This document shows positions 16,739 through 26,000 of a stretch of DNA of 64,000 nucleotides, in pieces. The stretch comes from SCRA01 sp035533275 (lineage in GTDB: Bacteria; Vulcanimicrobiota; Vulcanimicrobiia; Vulcanimicrobiales; SCRA01), in contig DATLUD010000034.1 of assembly GCA_035533275.1 (NCBI GenBank), positions 31,827 to 95,826 on the forward strand, given 5' to 3'. Positions within the stretch are counted from its first letter, which is position 1, and every line of letters begins with the position of its first letter. The notes beneath the pieces were generated by a model, which worked only from the letters and a program-made list of their open reading frames with translations, was not told the DNA's origin and searched no databases. Position numbers and translations under genes: made by a program.

Positions 16739-17593
16739 GTGAACGAGCCGGCCTCGATCGAGGAGATGCTCGCGCGCCTTCGCCAAGTGGAATATCTGCC
16801 CGACACCGGACTCGCCACGGCGCTGCACCTTGCCGTCCGCTTGCGGCATCCGCTGTTGTTGGAAGGGGAGGCCGGCGTCGGCAAGACCGAAGCCGCCAAG
16901 GCCCTGGCACGCGTACTCGACCTACCGCTCATCCGCTTGCAATGCTACGAAGGACTCGACGTCCACGACGCCGTCTACGAGTGGAACTACGGCCGCCAGC
17001 TCTTGGCGATCCGGCGCAGCGAGGCGGGCGGCGAAGCCGCCCCCGACCTCTACGGCGAGGAGTTCCTGATCCGCCGGCCGTTGCTGCAAGCGCTCGACGG
17101 CGGCGTGCTGCTGGTGGACGAGCTCGACCGAGCGGACGACGAGTTCGAGGCCTACCTGCTCGAGTTTCTCGGCGAGTTCTCCGTGACGATTCCCGAGCGC
17201 GGGGTCTTGCGCGCGGCCTCGCCTCCCGTGGTGATCCTCACCTCGAACCGGACGCGCGAGCTGCACGACGCGCTGAAGCGCCGCTGCTACTATCACTGGA
17301 TCGAGTACCCATCGCCCGAGCGCGAGCTGGAGATCCTGCGCACCCGGCTCCCGGCGCTGGGCGAAGCGCTCACCCGCGACGTCGCCACGGCCGTGGCGCG
17401 CCTGCGCGGGTTGGAGCTGCGCAAGCCGCCGGGCATCGCAGAGTCGCTCGACTGGGCCCAGGCGCTCGACGCGCTCGGCATCGAGCGGCTCGACGCCGAA
17501 GCGGCCGAGCGGACGCTCGGCATGGTGCTCAAGTATCGCGAAGACGCGGAGTTGGTGATCGGGCGCGGTCTCGCCGCCGCGGTCGGAGCGTAG
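16739..17593 (+). CDS. coxD: CoxD/MoxR-type AAA+ ATPase
   Basis: 284 residues from GTG at 16739, with AAGGAGA eleven bases upstream. AAA+ signatures: Walker A GEAGVGKT (43-50), Walker B LLVDE (124-128), sensor 1 LTSNRTREL and an arginine-finger region LKRRCYYHW. MoxR-type ATPases of cox clusters act as chaperones for Mo/Cu-S cluster maturation of CoxL, working with the VWA protein CoxE encoded next. It is the first gene of the plus-strand accessory operon, divergent from coxS. Confidence 0.9.
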   Translation: MNEPASIEEMLARLRQVEYLPDTGLATALHLAVRLRHPLLLEGEAGVGKTEAAKALARVLDLPLIRLQCYEGLDVHDAVYEWNYGRQLLAIRRSEAGGEAAPDLYGEEFLIRRPLLQALDGGVLLVDELDRADDEFEAYLLEFLGEFSVTIPERGVLRAASPPVVILTSNRTRELHDALKRRCYYHWIEYPSPERELEILRTRLPALGEALTRDVATAVARLRGLELRKPPGIAESLDWAQALDALGIERLDAEAAERTLGMVLKYREDAELVIGRGLAAAVGA

Positions 17594-17599
17594 ATCGGC

Positions 17600-18730
17600 A
17601 TGTCCGACCGCGGGCTGGCGGCGGTGGTCGGCTTCGCCCGCGCGTTGCGGGAGGCCGGCGTGCGCGTGCCCGCGGGAGCGGCCCGCCTCTGCGCCCAAGC
17701 GCTGGGCGCCCTCGACGCCACCCGGCCGCGCTCGCTCTACTGGGCGACTCGGCTGAGCATGCTGCGCCGCCACGACGACCTCCCCGCCTTCGAGCGCATC
17801 TTCCAGGCCTATTGGGCGAGCGCGCACGAGCTGGTCCTGGCCGAGGCGCAGGAGCCGGAGCGCACGGCCCTCCAGGTGGTGCCGCTCGGCGAGGGCGCTC
17901 CCGAGGAGGCCGATGACGAGGACGAAGAGCCTCTGCCCGCCTCGTTGGCCTCCTCGCTGGAGCGCTTGCGGGAGACGGACTTCGCCGAGTACACGGACGA
18001 AGAGCACCGTCTCGCGGCGCGCCTGGTCGAGGGGCTGCGGATCACGATGCCCGTGCGCCGCTCGCGCCGCACGCGGCCGGCTCCGCATGGGCGCCACGTC
18101 GATCTCCCCCGCACGCTGCGGCGCAGCCTGCGCACGGCCGGAGATCCCGTGCACCTGGTCTATGCGCGGCGGCGCACCCGCGCGCGCCCGCTCGTTCTGC
18201 TCTGCGACGTCTCCGGCTCGATGAGCGCCTATAGCCGGGCGCTCGTGCAATTCTTGCGCGCGGCGGTGGAGTCGCGCGCGCGGGTGCGCGTGTTCGCCTT
18301 CGGCACCCGGCTGGCGGAGCTGACGCATCCGCTTTCCAAAGCCACGCGCGACGAGGCGCTGCGCGCCGCCGCCGCGCGCTTCGACGACTGGGGCGGAGGA
18401 ACGCGCATCGGCGCCTCGCTCCAAGCCTTCGTGCGCGAATACGCGCAGCGCGGCGTCGCGCGCGGGGGCGTGGTGGTGATCCTCTCCGACGGCTGGGAGC
18501 GCGAGGACCCGGCGCTGGTGGGAGAGCAGATGCACCGCTTGCGCCTGCTCTGCCACCGCATCATCTGGGTAAACCCGAACAAGAAGGACCCCAGGTTCGA
18601 GCCGCTCGCCGCGGGCATGGCCAGCGCCCTGCCGTACGTCGACGCCCTGGTCGCGGGTCACCACCTGCGCGCCCTCGAAGACCTGCTGGCGCTGGTGAGA
18701 CGCTTGGGAGACGAGGAGTCGAGACGGTGA
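17600..18730 (+). CDS. coxE: CoxE-like von Willebrand factor A domain protein
   Basis: 376 residues from ATG, six bases after coxD. The C-terminal half is a VWA domain with the MIDAS motif DVSGS (203-207) and later FAFGTRL, GGGTRIG and VVILSDGWE; the N-terminal half is a helical CoxE-specific region with an acidic stretch around residues 100-112. It is the partner of the MoxR ATPase in maturation of the Mo-hydroxylase. Its TGA overlaps the xdhC start as GTGA. Confidence 0.9.
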   Translation: MSDRGLAAVVGFARALREAGVRVPAGAARLCAQALGALDATRPRSLYWATRLSMLRRHDDLPAFERIFQAYWASAHELVLAEAQEPERTALQVVPLGEGAPEEADDEDEEPLPASLASSLERLRETDFAEYTDEEHRLAARLVEGLRITMPVRRSRRTRPAPHGRHVDLPRTLRRSLRTAGDPVHLVYARRRTRARPLVLLCDVSGSMSAYSRALVQFLRAAVESRARVRVFAFGTRLAELTHPLSKATRDEALRAAAARFDDWGGGTRIGASLQAFVREYAQRGVARGGVVVILSDGWEREDPALVGEQMHRLRLLCHRIIWVNPNKKDPRFEPLAAGMASALPYVDALVAGHHLRALEDLLALVRRLGDEESRR

Positions 18731-19827
18731 AGGACATCTTCGAGCAAGTCGATCGGTGGCGGCGCGACGGCCGCAGCGTCGTCGTGGCGACCGTGGTGCA
18801 GGTGGTGCGCTCCGCCCCCCGGGGCCCCGGGGCCGCGATGGCCGTGAACGAGCTGGGCGAGGTCGCCGGATCGGTTTCGGGCGGCTGCGTGGAAGGGGCT
18901 CTGGTCGAGGAGGCGGAGCGCGTGCTGGCCGACGGCAAGCCGCGCCTGGTGAGCTACGGCATCTCCGACGAGCAGGGCATCTCCGTGGGCCTCACCTGCG
19001 GCGGCACGATCCATCTCTTCCTCCAACCGCTCTTCGCGGAGTTCCCCGCCCTGGCGGAGGCGCTGCGCCGTGACGACCCGATCGCGCTGTGCGTGGAGAT
19101 CGAAGGCCCGGACGCCGGAGCGACGATGCTGGTGAGCCGCGACGGCGAGGCGCAAGGGGTGCTCGGCAATCCCGACCTCGCCCACCGCGTGCTCGAGGAC
19201 GCGCGCTCGTGCATCGCGCGCGGCACCACCGTCGTACGCGAGTACGGTCTGCGCGGTGAGCCGCTCGAGAGCGGCGTGCGCGCCTTCATCGACGCTTTCG
19301 TCCCGCGGCCCGACCTCTACATCTTCGGCGCCGTCGACTTCAGCCGCGCCCTCGTCACGCTGGGCAAGTATCTCGGCTATCGCGTGAGCGTGGTCGACGC
19401 GCGGCGCACCTTTGCCACGCGCCAGCGCTTTCCGGACGCGGACGAGGTGGTGGCGGCTTGGCCGGACGAATTCCTGGCCAAGGCGCGCGTCGACGAGCGC
19501 ACGGCCATCTGCGTGCTCACGCACGACCCGAAGTTCGACGTCCCCGTCCTCAAGCTCGCGCTGCGCACGCGGGCGGGCTACATCGGCGCGATGGGGAGCC
19601 GCGGCACCCACGAGCGGCGCATGGCCGCGCTGCGCGCGGAGGGCGTCACCGAAGCGGAGCTGGAGCGCGTGCGCGCGCCGATCGGCCTGGACATCGGATC
19701 GACCACGCCGGAGGAGACCGCCGTCGCGATCGCCGCCGAGATCATCGCGCTGCGCACGGGACATCCCGGCGGCTTCCTCCACGGCGGCGCGGGGCCGATT
19801 CACCGCCAGCGCGAGCACGTCTCGTAG
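18727..19827 (+). CDS. XdhC/CoxF-family molybdenum-cofactor maturation protein
   Basis: 366 residues from GTG. The N-terminal XdhC/CoxI region contains RSAPRGPGAAMAV and GSVSGGCVEGALVEE (about 40-60). The C-terminal Rossmann half contains YIFGAVDFSRALV and IGAMGSRGTHERRM, ending in GLDIGSTTPEETAV. XdhC proteins bind Moco, promote its sulfuration and insert it into the hydroxylase. Here it is translationally coupled to coxE, as expected for a subunit-maturation operon. Full length; no missing motif. Confidence 0.9.
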   Translation: MKDIFEQVDRWRRDGRSVVVATVVQVVRSAPRGPGAAMAVNELGEVAGSVSGGCVEGALVEEAERVLADGKPRLVSYGISDEQGISVGLTCGGTIHLFLQPLFAEFPALAEALRRDDPIALCVEIEGPDAGATMLVSRDGEAQGVLGNPDLAHRVLEDARSCIARGTTVVREYGLRGEPLESGVRAFIDAFVPRPDLYIFGAVDFSRALVTLGKYLGYRVSVVDARRTFATRQRFPDADEVVAAWPDEFLAKARVDERTAICVLTHDPKFDVPVLKLALRTRAGYIGAMGSRGTHERRMAALRAEGVTEAELERVRAPIGLDIGSTTPEETAVAIAAEIIALRTGHPGGFLHGGAGPIHRQREHVS

Positions 19828-19842
19828 CGCCGGGCGATCAGG

Positions 19843-19848
19843 TATAAT
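19843..19848 (+). promoter_or_regulatory. Candidate -10 element of a leaderless promoter for coxG
   Basis: A perfect TATAAT lies at 19843-19848, six bases before the coxG ATG at 19855. Transcription would start at or next to the A of the ATG, giving a leaderless mRNA. No ribosome-binding site is visible upstream of this ATG. There is no good -35 (TCTCGT at the expected distance). It would give coxG and the following ROK and GH5 genes a promoter of their own inside the cox operon. Support is the exact hexamer in an otherwise GC-rich intergenic gap of 27 bases. Confidence 0.45.
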
Positions 19849-19854
19849 CGCCCC

Positions 19855-20316
19855 ATGGAGATCACCAACACGGCTCGCGTCGAGGCGCCGCTGACGAAGG
19901 TCTGGGAGGTGCTGCGCGACATCCCGCGCACGGCCCGCTGTCTTCCCGGCGTGACGCTCAAGGAGCAGATCGACGCGAACACCTACGCGGCCGACGCCAC
20001 GGTCAAGGTCGGACCCGTCCAGCTCACCTATCGCGCGACCCTGCGCGTGGAAGCGATCGACGAGGCCGCGCACGCCGCCGTCATGAGCGTCGAGGCCACG
20101 GACACCAAAGGACGCGGCAACGCCGCCGCGACCGTGCGCACCTCGGCCGCCGCCGACGGCGATGCCACGGCGATCACCGTGGTCGCCGACGCGCGCATCG
20201 CCGGCGTCCTCGCGCAGTTCGGAGGACCGATGATACAGAGCGTCGCGGGACGCCTCCTGGGACAGTTCGCCGCCAACGTGCGCGACGAGGTCGCGCGCGG
20301 GACCGGCGCGGCATGA
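19855..20316 (+). CDS. coxG: CoxG: SRPBCC-fold CO-dehydrogenase accessory protein
   Basis: 153 residues. CoxG/SRPBCC pattern: EITNTARVEAPLTKVWEVL, then GVTLKEQ, VGPVQLTYRATLRV and a C-terminal RLLGQFAANVRDEV. CoxG proteins of cox clusters are proposed to anchor the enzyme to the membrane or carry quinone to it. It lacks the long C-terminal membrane tail of some CoxG proteins. It sits 27 bases after xdhC and its stop overlaps the ROK start as ATGA. Confidence 0.85.
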   Translation: MEITNTARVEAPLTKVWEVLRDIPRTARCLPGVTLKEQIDANTYAADATVKVGPVQLTYRATLRVEAIDEAAHAAVMSVEATDTKGRGNAAATVRTSAAADGDATAITVVADARIAGVLAQFGGPMIQSVAGRLLGQFAANVRDEVARGTGAA

Positions 20317-21266
20317 GCGACGGCAGCGATCGCGTCGCCGTCGGGGTCGACCTCGGCGGCTCTCACGTCATGGCCGCCGTGGTCGACGAGCACGGCAAGA
20401 TCGGCACGCGCCGCGAGATCGACCTCACGGATCTCCAGCCCGCCAACGTCGTCACGGCCCTGGTCGGCTGCGTTCGGCAGGCCCTTGCCGACGCCAAGGG
20501 GCGCACGGTGGCCGGCATCGGCATCGGCTCGCCGGGCCGCATCGACGTCCGCACGGGCACCGTGCGCTACTCGCCCAACTTCGCCTGGCGCGACGTGACG
20601 CTCGGCGCGATGGTCTCCAAAGAGCTCCAGACCAACGTGCAGGTGATCAACGACGCGCGCGCGGCGACGCTGGGCGAGCACACGTTCGGCGCCGGGCGCG
20701 GCACGCGCAACTTCGTCATGCTCACGCTGGGCACGGGCATCGGCGGCGGCATCGTGATGGACGGCAAGCTGGTCTTCGGCGATGGCTGGACCACCGGCGA
20801 AGTGGGGCACCATCAGATCCGCGCGCACCATGGATTCGTGTGCAGCTGCGGCAAGACCGGCTGCTTCGAGGCGCACGCCTCCGGCACCGGACTGCTGCGC
20901 CATCTGCTGGACGTGGCGCCGTCCTTCCCGCGCAGCACGCTCTCGCACAAGGCGCGCAAGCTGGGTTCGAAGGCCGTCCGCGAGGCAGCGCAGGCGGGCG
21001 ACCGGCACGCGCTCGAGGCGTGGAGCCGCTGGATCGGCGACCTCGCGATCGGCCTCGCGAATCTCGTCTCCATCCTCAACCCCGAGCGCATCGCGTTGGG
21101 CGGCGGCGTCTCGAAGGCCGACGAGTTCATGCTCGCGCCGCTGGTCCCGCGCGTGCGCGCGCTCACGACGATGGCCGATCCCGAGGGCTTCCAGATCGTG
21201 GCGGCGGAGCTGGCCAACGACGCCGGCGCCATCGGCGCGGCCACGTACGTCCTCCGGGGCACGTGA
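20313..21266 (+). CDS. ROK-family sugar kinase (glucokinase-like)
   Basis: 317 residues. ATP-binding VGVDLGGSHVM (10-20), the LGTGIGGGIVMDG phosphate loop, and the ROK zinc motif CSCGKTGCFE (177-186) after GEVGHHQ. ROK kinases phosphorylate glucose or other hexoses. It is coupled on both sides (ATGA with coxG, GTGA with the following glycosidase), which is an unusual setting for a sugar kinase. Co-expression with a glycosidase fits handling of a released sugar; a link to CoxL function is not evident. Confidence 0.87.
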   Translation: MSDGSDRVAVGVDLGGSHVMAAVVDEHGKIGTRREIDLTDLQPANVVTALVGCVRQALADAKGRTVAGIGIGSPGRIDVRTGTVRYSPNFAWRDVTLGAMVSKELQTNVQVINDARAATLGEHTFGAGRGTRNFVMLTLGTGIGGGIVMDGKLVFGDGWTTGEVGHHQIRAHHGFVCSCGKTGCFEAHASGTGLLRHLLDVAPSFPRSTLSHKARKLGSKAVREAAQAGDRHALEAWSRWIGDLAIGLANLVSILNPERIALGGGVSKADEFMLAPLVPRVRALTTMADPEGFQIVAAELANDAGAIGAATYVLRGT

Positions 21267-22522
21267 CTCCGGGCACGGCGGCCGGATCGCCGTTTCTGCT
21301 CGGGGTCAACTACTGGCCGCGCGCGAGCGCGATGGCCTGGTGGAGCCGCTTCGATCGCGCGGCGTTCGACGACGACTGCGCGCGCATCGCGGAGCTGGGC
21401 ATGCGTCTGGTGCGCCTCTTCCCCCTGTGGGAGGAGGTGCAGCCCGAGCGCGATCGCGTCGACGAGCGTGCCCTCGCGCTGGTGGACCACGCGCTCGACG
21501 CCTGCGCCGCGCACGGTCTGCTGGCCATGCCCACGCTCTTCACCGGCCACATGTCGGGCGTCAATTGGCTCCCCGCATGGGCCCTCGACCCCGCGACCCC
21601 CGGCGGACGCTTTCGCACGATCTCGGGCGGTAGGCAACGCGCCTGCGGCGCAGGCGACCTCTACGCCGACGAGAGGCTGCTGCGGGCGCAGCTGCTGCTC
21701 GCGCGCCGCCTGGCGGAGCGTTGGCGCGGGCACCCCGCGCTCTTCGCCTTCGATCTTGGCAACGAGTTCTCGAACGTGCGCGAGCCGGCGCGCCCCGGCG
21801 ATGCCGCCCTCTGGAGCCTCCGCCTGTGCGAGGCACTGGCCCCCGCGGGGGTGCCCGTCACTGGGGGGCTGCACGGCGAGGACCTGGAGCGCGACCGCGG
21901 CATCCGCCCCTCGACCATCGCGCGGCCGTGGGCGCTGGCGACGATGCACGGCTACGCGATCTACTCTCTCTGGTCACGCGGCCGCGGCGACGCCGCTGCC
22001 GTCGCCTTCCTGGGAGCGGCGATGCGCGCCCTCCAAGGGGGCAAGCCGCTGATCTTCAGCGAGTGGGGCGGCCCGCAGTGCCCGCCGGGGACGCGCTCCC
22101 CCAGCGAGTACGTCGTCCTTCCCGGTCAAGGCGCAGGCGAGGCGCTGGCACCGGAGAGCCGAGGCGCCGATCTCGCCCCGTACGCCTGCTACGGCGAGGA
22201 GGAGCTGGCCGACTACGCCATGGCGGCGCTGGAGCGCCTCCACCGCGAAGGGGCCTTGGGAGCGCTCTACTGGTGCTGGAGCGACTACGATCCCGCGCTC
22301 GCCGAACGCCCGCCGTTCGACCAGGCCCCCTGGGAGCTGCGCTTCGGCCTCTGCGATGCGCGGGGCGGGCTCAAGGAGATCGGCCGGCGCCTGCGTACCT
22401 TCGCACGCGGCCTCCCCGTCGTGCAGGAACCGCGCCTGTTCGACGTGGACGAGACCGCCTGGTACGCGGACCCGCCGCGCGCGCTGCGCGAGGCGTACGC
22501 GCGCTATCTCGCCGAGGAGTAG
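21263..22522 (+). CDS. GH5-like (clan GH-A) glycoside hydrolase
   Basis: 419 residues from GTG at 21263, overlapping the ROK stop. TIM-barrel cellulase/mannanase pattern: LGVNYWPR at the start of the barrel, FDLGNEFSNV with the acid/base Glu168 after Asn167, and KPLIFSEWGGPQ with the candidate nucleophile Glu267. No signal peptide, so it is predicted cytoplasmic and probably acts on imported oligosaccharides or glycosides. Clan membership is well supported by the NE and late E positions; the exact family and substrate are not. Confidence 0.75.
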   Translation: MTPGTAAGSPFLLGVNYWPRASAMAWWSRFDRAAFDDDCARIAELGMRLVRLFPLWEEVQPERDRVDERALALVDHALDACAAHGLLAMPTLFTGHMSGVNWLPAWALDPATPGGRFRTISGGRQRACGAGDLYADERLLRAQLLLARRLAERWRGHPALFAFDLGNEFSNVREPARPGDAALWSLRLCEALAPAGVPVTGGLHGEDLERDRGIRPSTIARPWALATMHGYAIYSLWSRGRGDAAAVAFLGAAMRALQGGKPLIFSEWGGPQCPPGTRSPSEYVVLPGQGAGEALAPESRGADLAPYACYGEEELADYAMAALERLHREGALGALYWCWSDYDPALAERPPFDQAPWELRFGLCDARGGLKEIGRRLRTFARGLPVVQEPRLFDVDETAWYADPPRALREAYARYLAEE

Positions 22523-22528
22523 AGGTTC

Positions 22529-22969
22529 GTGCTGGAAGAGGAGTCGGCATCGGTCTCCCCGATCGCTTCGGAGCTCTCGGATCAGGTGCTGGAGAACGCG
22601 CGGCTGTTGGCCGAGCGCCGCCTTTCGCGCACGTTGAACGCGTTGCCGCTGGCCGAACGCGCCAAGCGCGTCGCCGATCACGTCCGTCACGTCGGGCGCC
22701 GCATCGCGCGCGAGGTGGAGCGCTTGGCGCCGGGCCTGGTCGAAGTTGAGGAACGCGCGGTGCGCTGCGCCGAGACGGGGCGCGCCATCGCCGTGCTGGT
22801 GGATGGCGAGCGAGTGGTCATCGAGCGGAGCTGGCTCACCGGGCGGCAGCGGCGCCAAGCGGTCGAGGAGATCCAAGTCGACGACGACCTGCTCTACGTG
22901 CGCCTTTCCGAGGGCGGCGGCGAATGGGCAAGCATCTGGGAGCTCGTCGGCGAGATCCTTGAGGAGTAA
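22529..22969 (+). CDS. Hypothetical protein downstream of the GH5-like gene
   Basis: 146 residues from GTG at 22529, six bases after the glycosidase. The first half is helical and arginine-rich (RLSRTLNALPLAERAKRVADHV); the second half is beta-like (CAETGRAIAVLVDGERVVIE, LLYVRLSEGGGEW). No signal peptide or membrane segment. I recognise no family. It probably forms the last gene of the coxD operon, since the helicase gene that follows has its own candidate promoter. Confidence 0.65.
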   Translation: MLEEESASVSPIASELSDQVLENARLLAERRLSRTLNALPLAERAKRVADHVRHVGRRIAREVERLAPGLVEVEERAVRCAETGRAIAVLVDGERVVIERSWLTGRQRRQAVEEIQVDDDLLYVRLSEGGGEWASIWELVGEILEE

Positions 22970-23020
22970 GCGCGGCGGCGTGCCAGCCGCCTGGCACACC
23001 GGTGCGGTAGGCTCCGATTC

Positions 23021-26000
23021 GTGACGAGCAAGGCGCAGCCGATCGACCTCTACGAGCGCCAGCGCGAGGCGATCGACTATCGCGGGGGCCATCTGCTGCT
23101 CTTGGCCGGCCCCGGCACGGGCAAGACGGAGACGCTGGTCCACCGCGCGGCCGCGCTCATCAACGAGGCGCGCGACGCCGGCGCGCAGCAGCCCGAGATC
23201 CTCATGCTGACCTTCGCCCGCAAGGCGGCGCGTCAGATGCGCGAGCGCGTGGCGAGCCGCATCGTCGCCGGGGGCCGCGTACCCGTCTGCTCCACCTTCC
23301 ACGCATTTGCGCTGCACGTCGTCGACCGCTCCCGGCCACGCGCACTGGGCGAGCTCGGCATGCTCACGCCCGCCAAGGAGCGCCTGCTGGTCGAGCGCGT
23401 CTGCGGCGACGCGGCGCCGCGCCTGGCCGCGGCGCTCGGAGGCTTCACGGAGCCGGGCCTGCGCAGCAAGCGCTTCGCCGGCGATCTGGCGAATCTGATC
23501 GGGCGCTGCAAGCAGGAGCGCCTCGGCCCCGCCGAGCTCGCGCGCGCCGTACGCTCGCTCAAGGGGGACGGCGGAGCCGGCCAAGAGAGCACCGGTGAGG
23601 CGCTGGCGACCATCGCGGCGCTCTACGCGCAGTACGAGCTCGCGCGCGCGGAGCTGGCTCTGCGCGACTTTCGCGACCTCGTCAACGACGCCATCGCCGC
23701 GCTGCAGCGCGAGCCTCTGCGCTACGCGCACGTCTTCGTCGACGAGCTGCAGGACACCGATGCCGCCGAGTTGCGCCTGCTGGAGCTCCTGGTCGCCGCC
23801 GGCGCGAGGCTCACCGCCGTGGGCGACCCCAATCAGAGCATCTACCGCTTTCGCAGCGCCTCGCCCGCCGCCATCGACGACGCGCGCGCCGCGTTCACGC
23901 CCCACGAGATCGCGCTCGACCAGAACCGGCGCTGTCCGGAGGCGATCGTCACGGCCGCCAACCGTCTGGCCGAGCCTCCGCCCGCCGGGCATCCGCTCGA
24001 TCCGCCGGAACCGGTCCTGAGCCGCGAGAGTCTGACCTTCAGCGTGGTGACCCACGCCGGGAGCGTGCGCTGGCATCGCTTCGCCGACGCCGCCGAGGAG
24101 GCCGCCGGCATCGCGCGCGAGATCCGGCGCCTGGTCGGCGCCCCGCGCGCGGACGGCTCGGGGCCTCTGCGCTACCGCGACGTCGCGGTGATCCTCCGCG
24201 CGCCCGAGCGCCACGCAGAGCGGATCGCCATCGCTCTGCGCCGCGAGGGCATGCCCGTGGTGCGCAGCGGGGCATCGGCCTTCCTCGGCGATCTCGCCGT
24301 CGACTTCGTGCTCACGCACCTGCGTGCGCTCGCCGAGCCGCTCGACGCCGAGCGACTCCACCGCCTGCTCTCCTCGCCCGTGGTCGGCGTGCCGGCCCGC
24401 ATGCTGCGCATCGCCGCGCGCAGGCTGGTCGGCCGGGGCGCCGATCCCGACGCGCTCGCGCTCAGCCAGGACCTGCTTCCGGCGGAGCGCGAGCGCGTCG
24501 CGCGCTTCGCCGCGGGTTTCCGTGAGATCGCCGCGCGGTGGCGCGCCGCCGGCGCGCGCGACCTGGTGCGCGAGATCGCGCGCGTCCACCGGCTGAGCGA
24601 GGCCATCGTGGCGCAGAGCTCCGAAGAGGCGCAACGCGCGTCGGCCGCTCGCCTGCAGGCGCTGATCGACCTCGCGGACGACGTCGACGCGGTCGTGCGC
24701 GCGGGTGCGGCGGAGCAGTTGGTCCACAGCGCCCGCGAGCTCTTCGACCTGGTGGCGGAGGACGAAGCGGCGCCGGAGATCGACGGCGTTGCGATCCTCT
24801 CGATGCACGCCGCCAAGGGCCTGGAATTTCCCGTCGCCTTCCTGCCCGCGGCCGTGCGCGGAGAGCTGCCCTCCCCGCCCCGCCCCGATCCGCTGCTCGA
24901 CGACGAGATGCAGCAAGCGCTCTTCCATCACGCCGGGCTCCCGCCCCCACCCACGGCCGAGGAGCAGCTCGACGAGGAGCTGCGTCTCTTTTACGTCGCG
25001 TGCACGCGCGCATCGGAGCAGTTGATCGTCACCGGGTACGCCCAAGCCGAGGGCGCGCCGGTCGCCGACTCCGCATTCGTCGCGCGCCTGGGCCTCGGCG
25101 CTCGCGACGGGGAGGGACAGGCCCTCCCCGATCCCCTTCCCGCCGATGCGCCGCTCGACGACCTCACGCGCGACCTCGCGCTGCGCGCCGTGGCCGGGCG
25201 CGGAGGTGACGTCGCGCTCGCCGGCCTCTCGGCGGCGGCGCGGCGCATCGTCACCGACGCCGCGGCGCCGGCCCCGCAGCCGCCGGCCTCCCCGCCGTAC
25301 ACCGGCGATGCGTTCTCGCCGCGCGCGCTCGAGACGTACCTCCGCTGTCCACGCCAATTCTTCTTCGCCTACGTCGCGCGCGCGGAGGGCGACGAGCGCG
25401 AGTCGCCGCGGGCGCTGCTGGGCACCGTGCTCCATGAGGCGCTCGCGGCTCTCCATCGCGCCCACCCGGAGGGCGAGCGACTTCGCGAGCAGGGCTGGGA
25501 AGGCGTCTACGCGCTGCTCGAGCCGGGCATCGCCGCCGCGCTCGAACGCCGGCGCAGACGCGATCCCGAGAGCGTACCGCCCCCGGAATCGGCGCTCTGC
25601 GCGGGCATCGTGGCGCGCGCCCGCGAGTACGCCGCCAACTACGCGCGCTGGCTCTGCGCGCGCCCGGAGAGCTTCGCCGTGCGCGAGACGGAGGTGGCGG
25701 TCGCGTTCACCGTGACTGGAGGCGACGGGCGCGCCCACCCGTTTCGCGGGCGCATCGACCGCGTCGACGAGCTCGCCGGCGCGCTGGTCGTGCGCGACTA
25801 CAAGACGTCGCGCGAGCATCCGTTCGCGTCGTCGTTCCGCAAGCTCGCCGATGCGGAGGAGCTCCCGCTGGGCGGCGTCGACGGCGCGGTTCAGCTCCCG
25901 CTCTATGCCCTCGCCATCGAACAGAGCCGGCCTGGCACGCGCGTCGCCGCGCTCGATCTCCTCTTCTTACGCGGCTCCAAGCACGACGAAGGGACGGCCT

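Noticed and set aside
21974..25819. Minus-strand open frame of 1281 codons opposite the glycosidase and helicase genes
   Set aside because: Arginine-, glutamate- and alanine-rich composition with no motif; it is the antisense reading of strongly supported genes in high-GC DNA.
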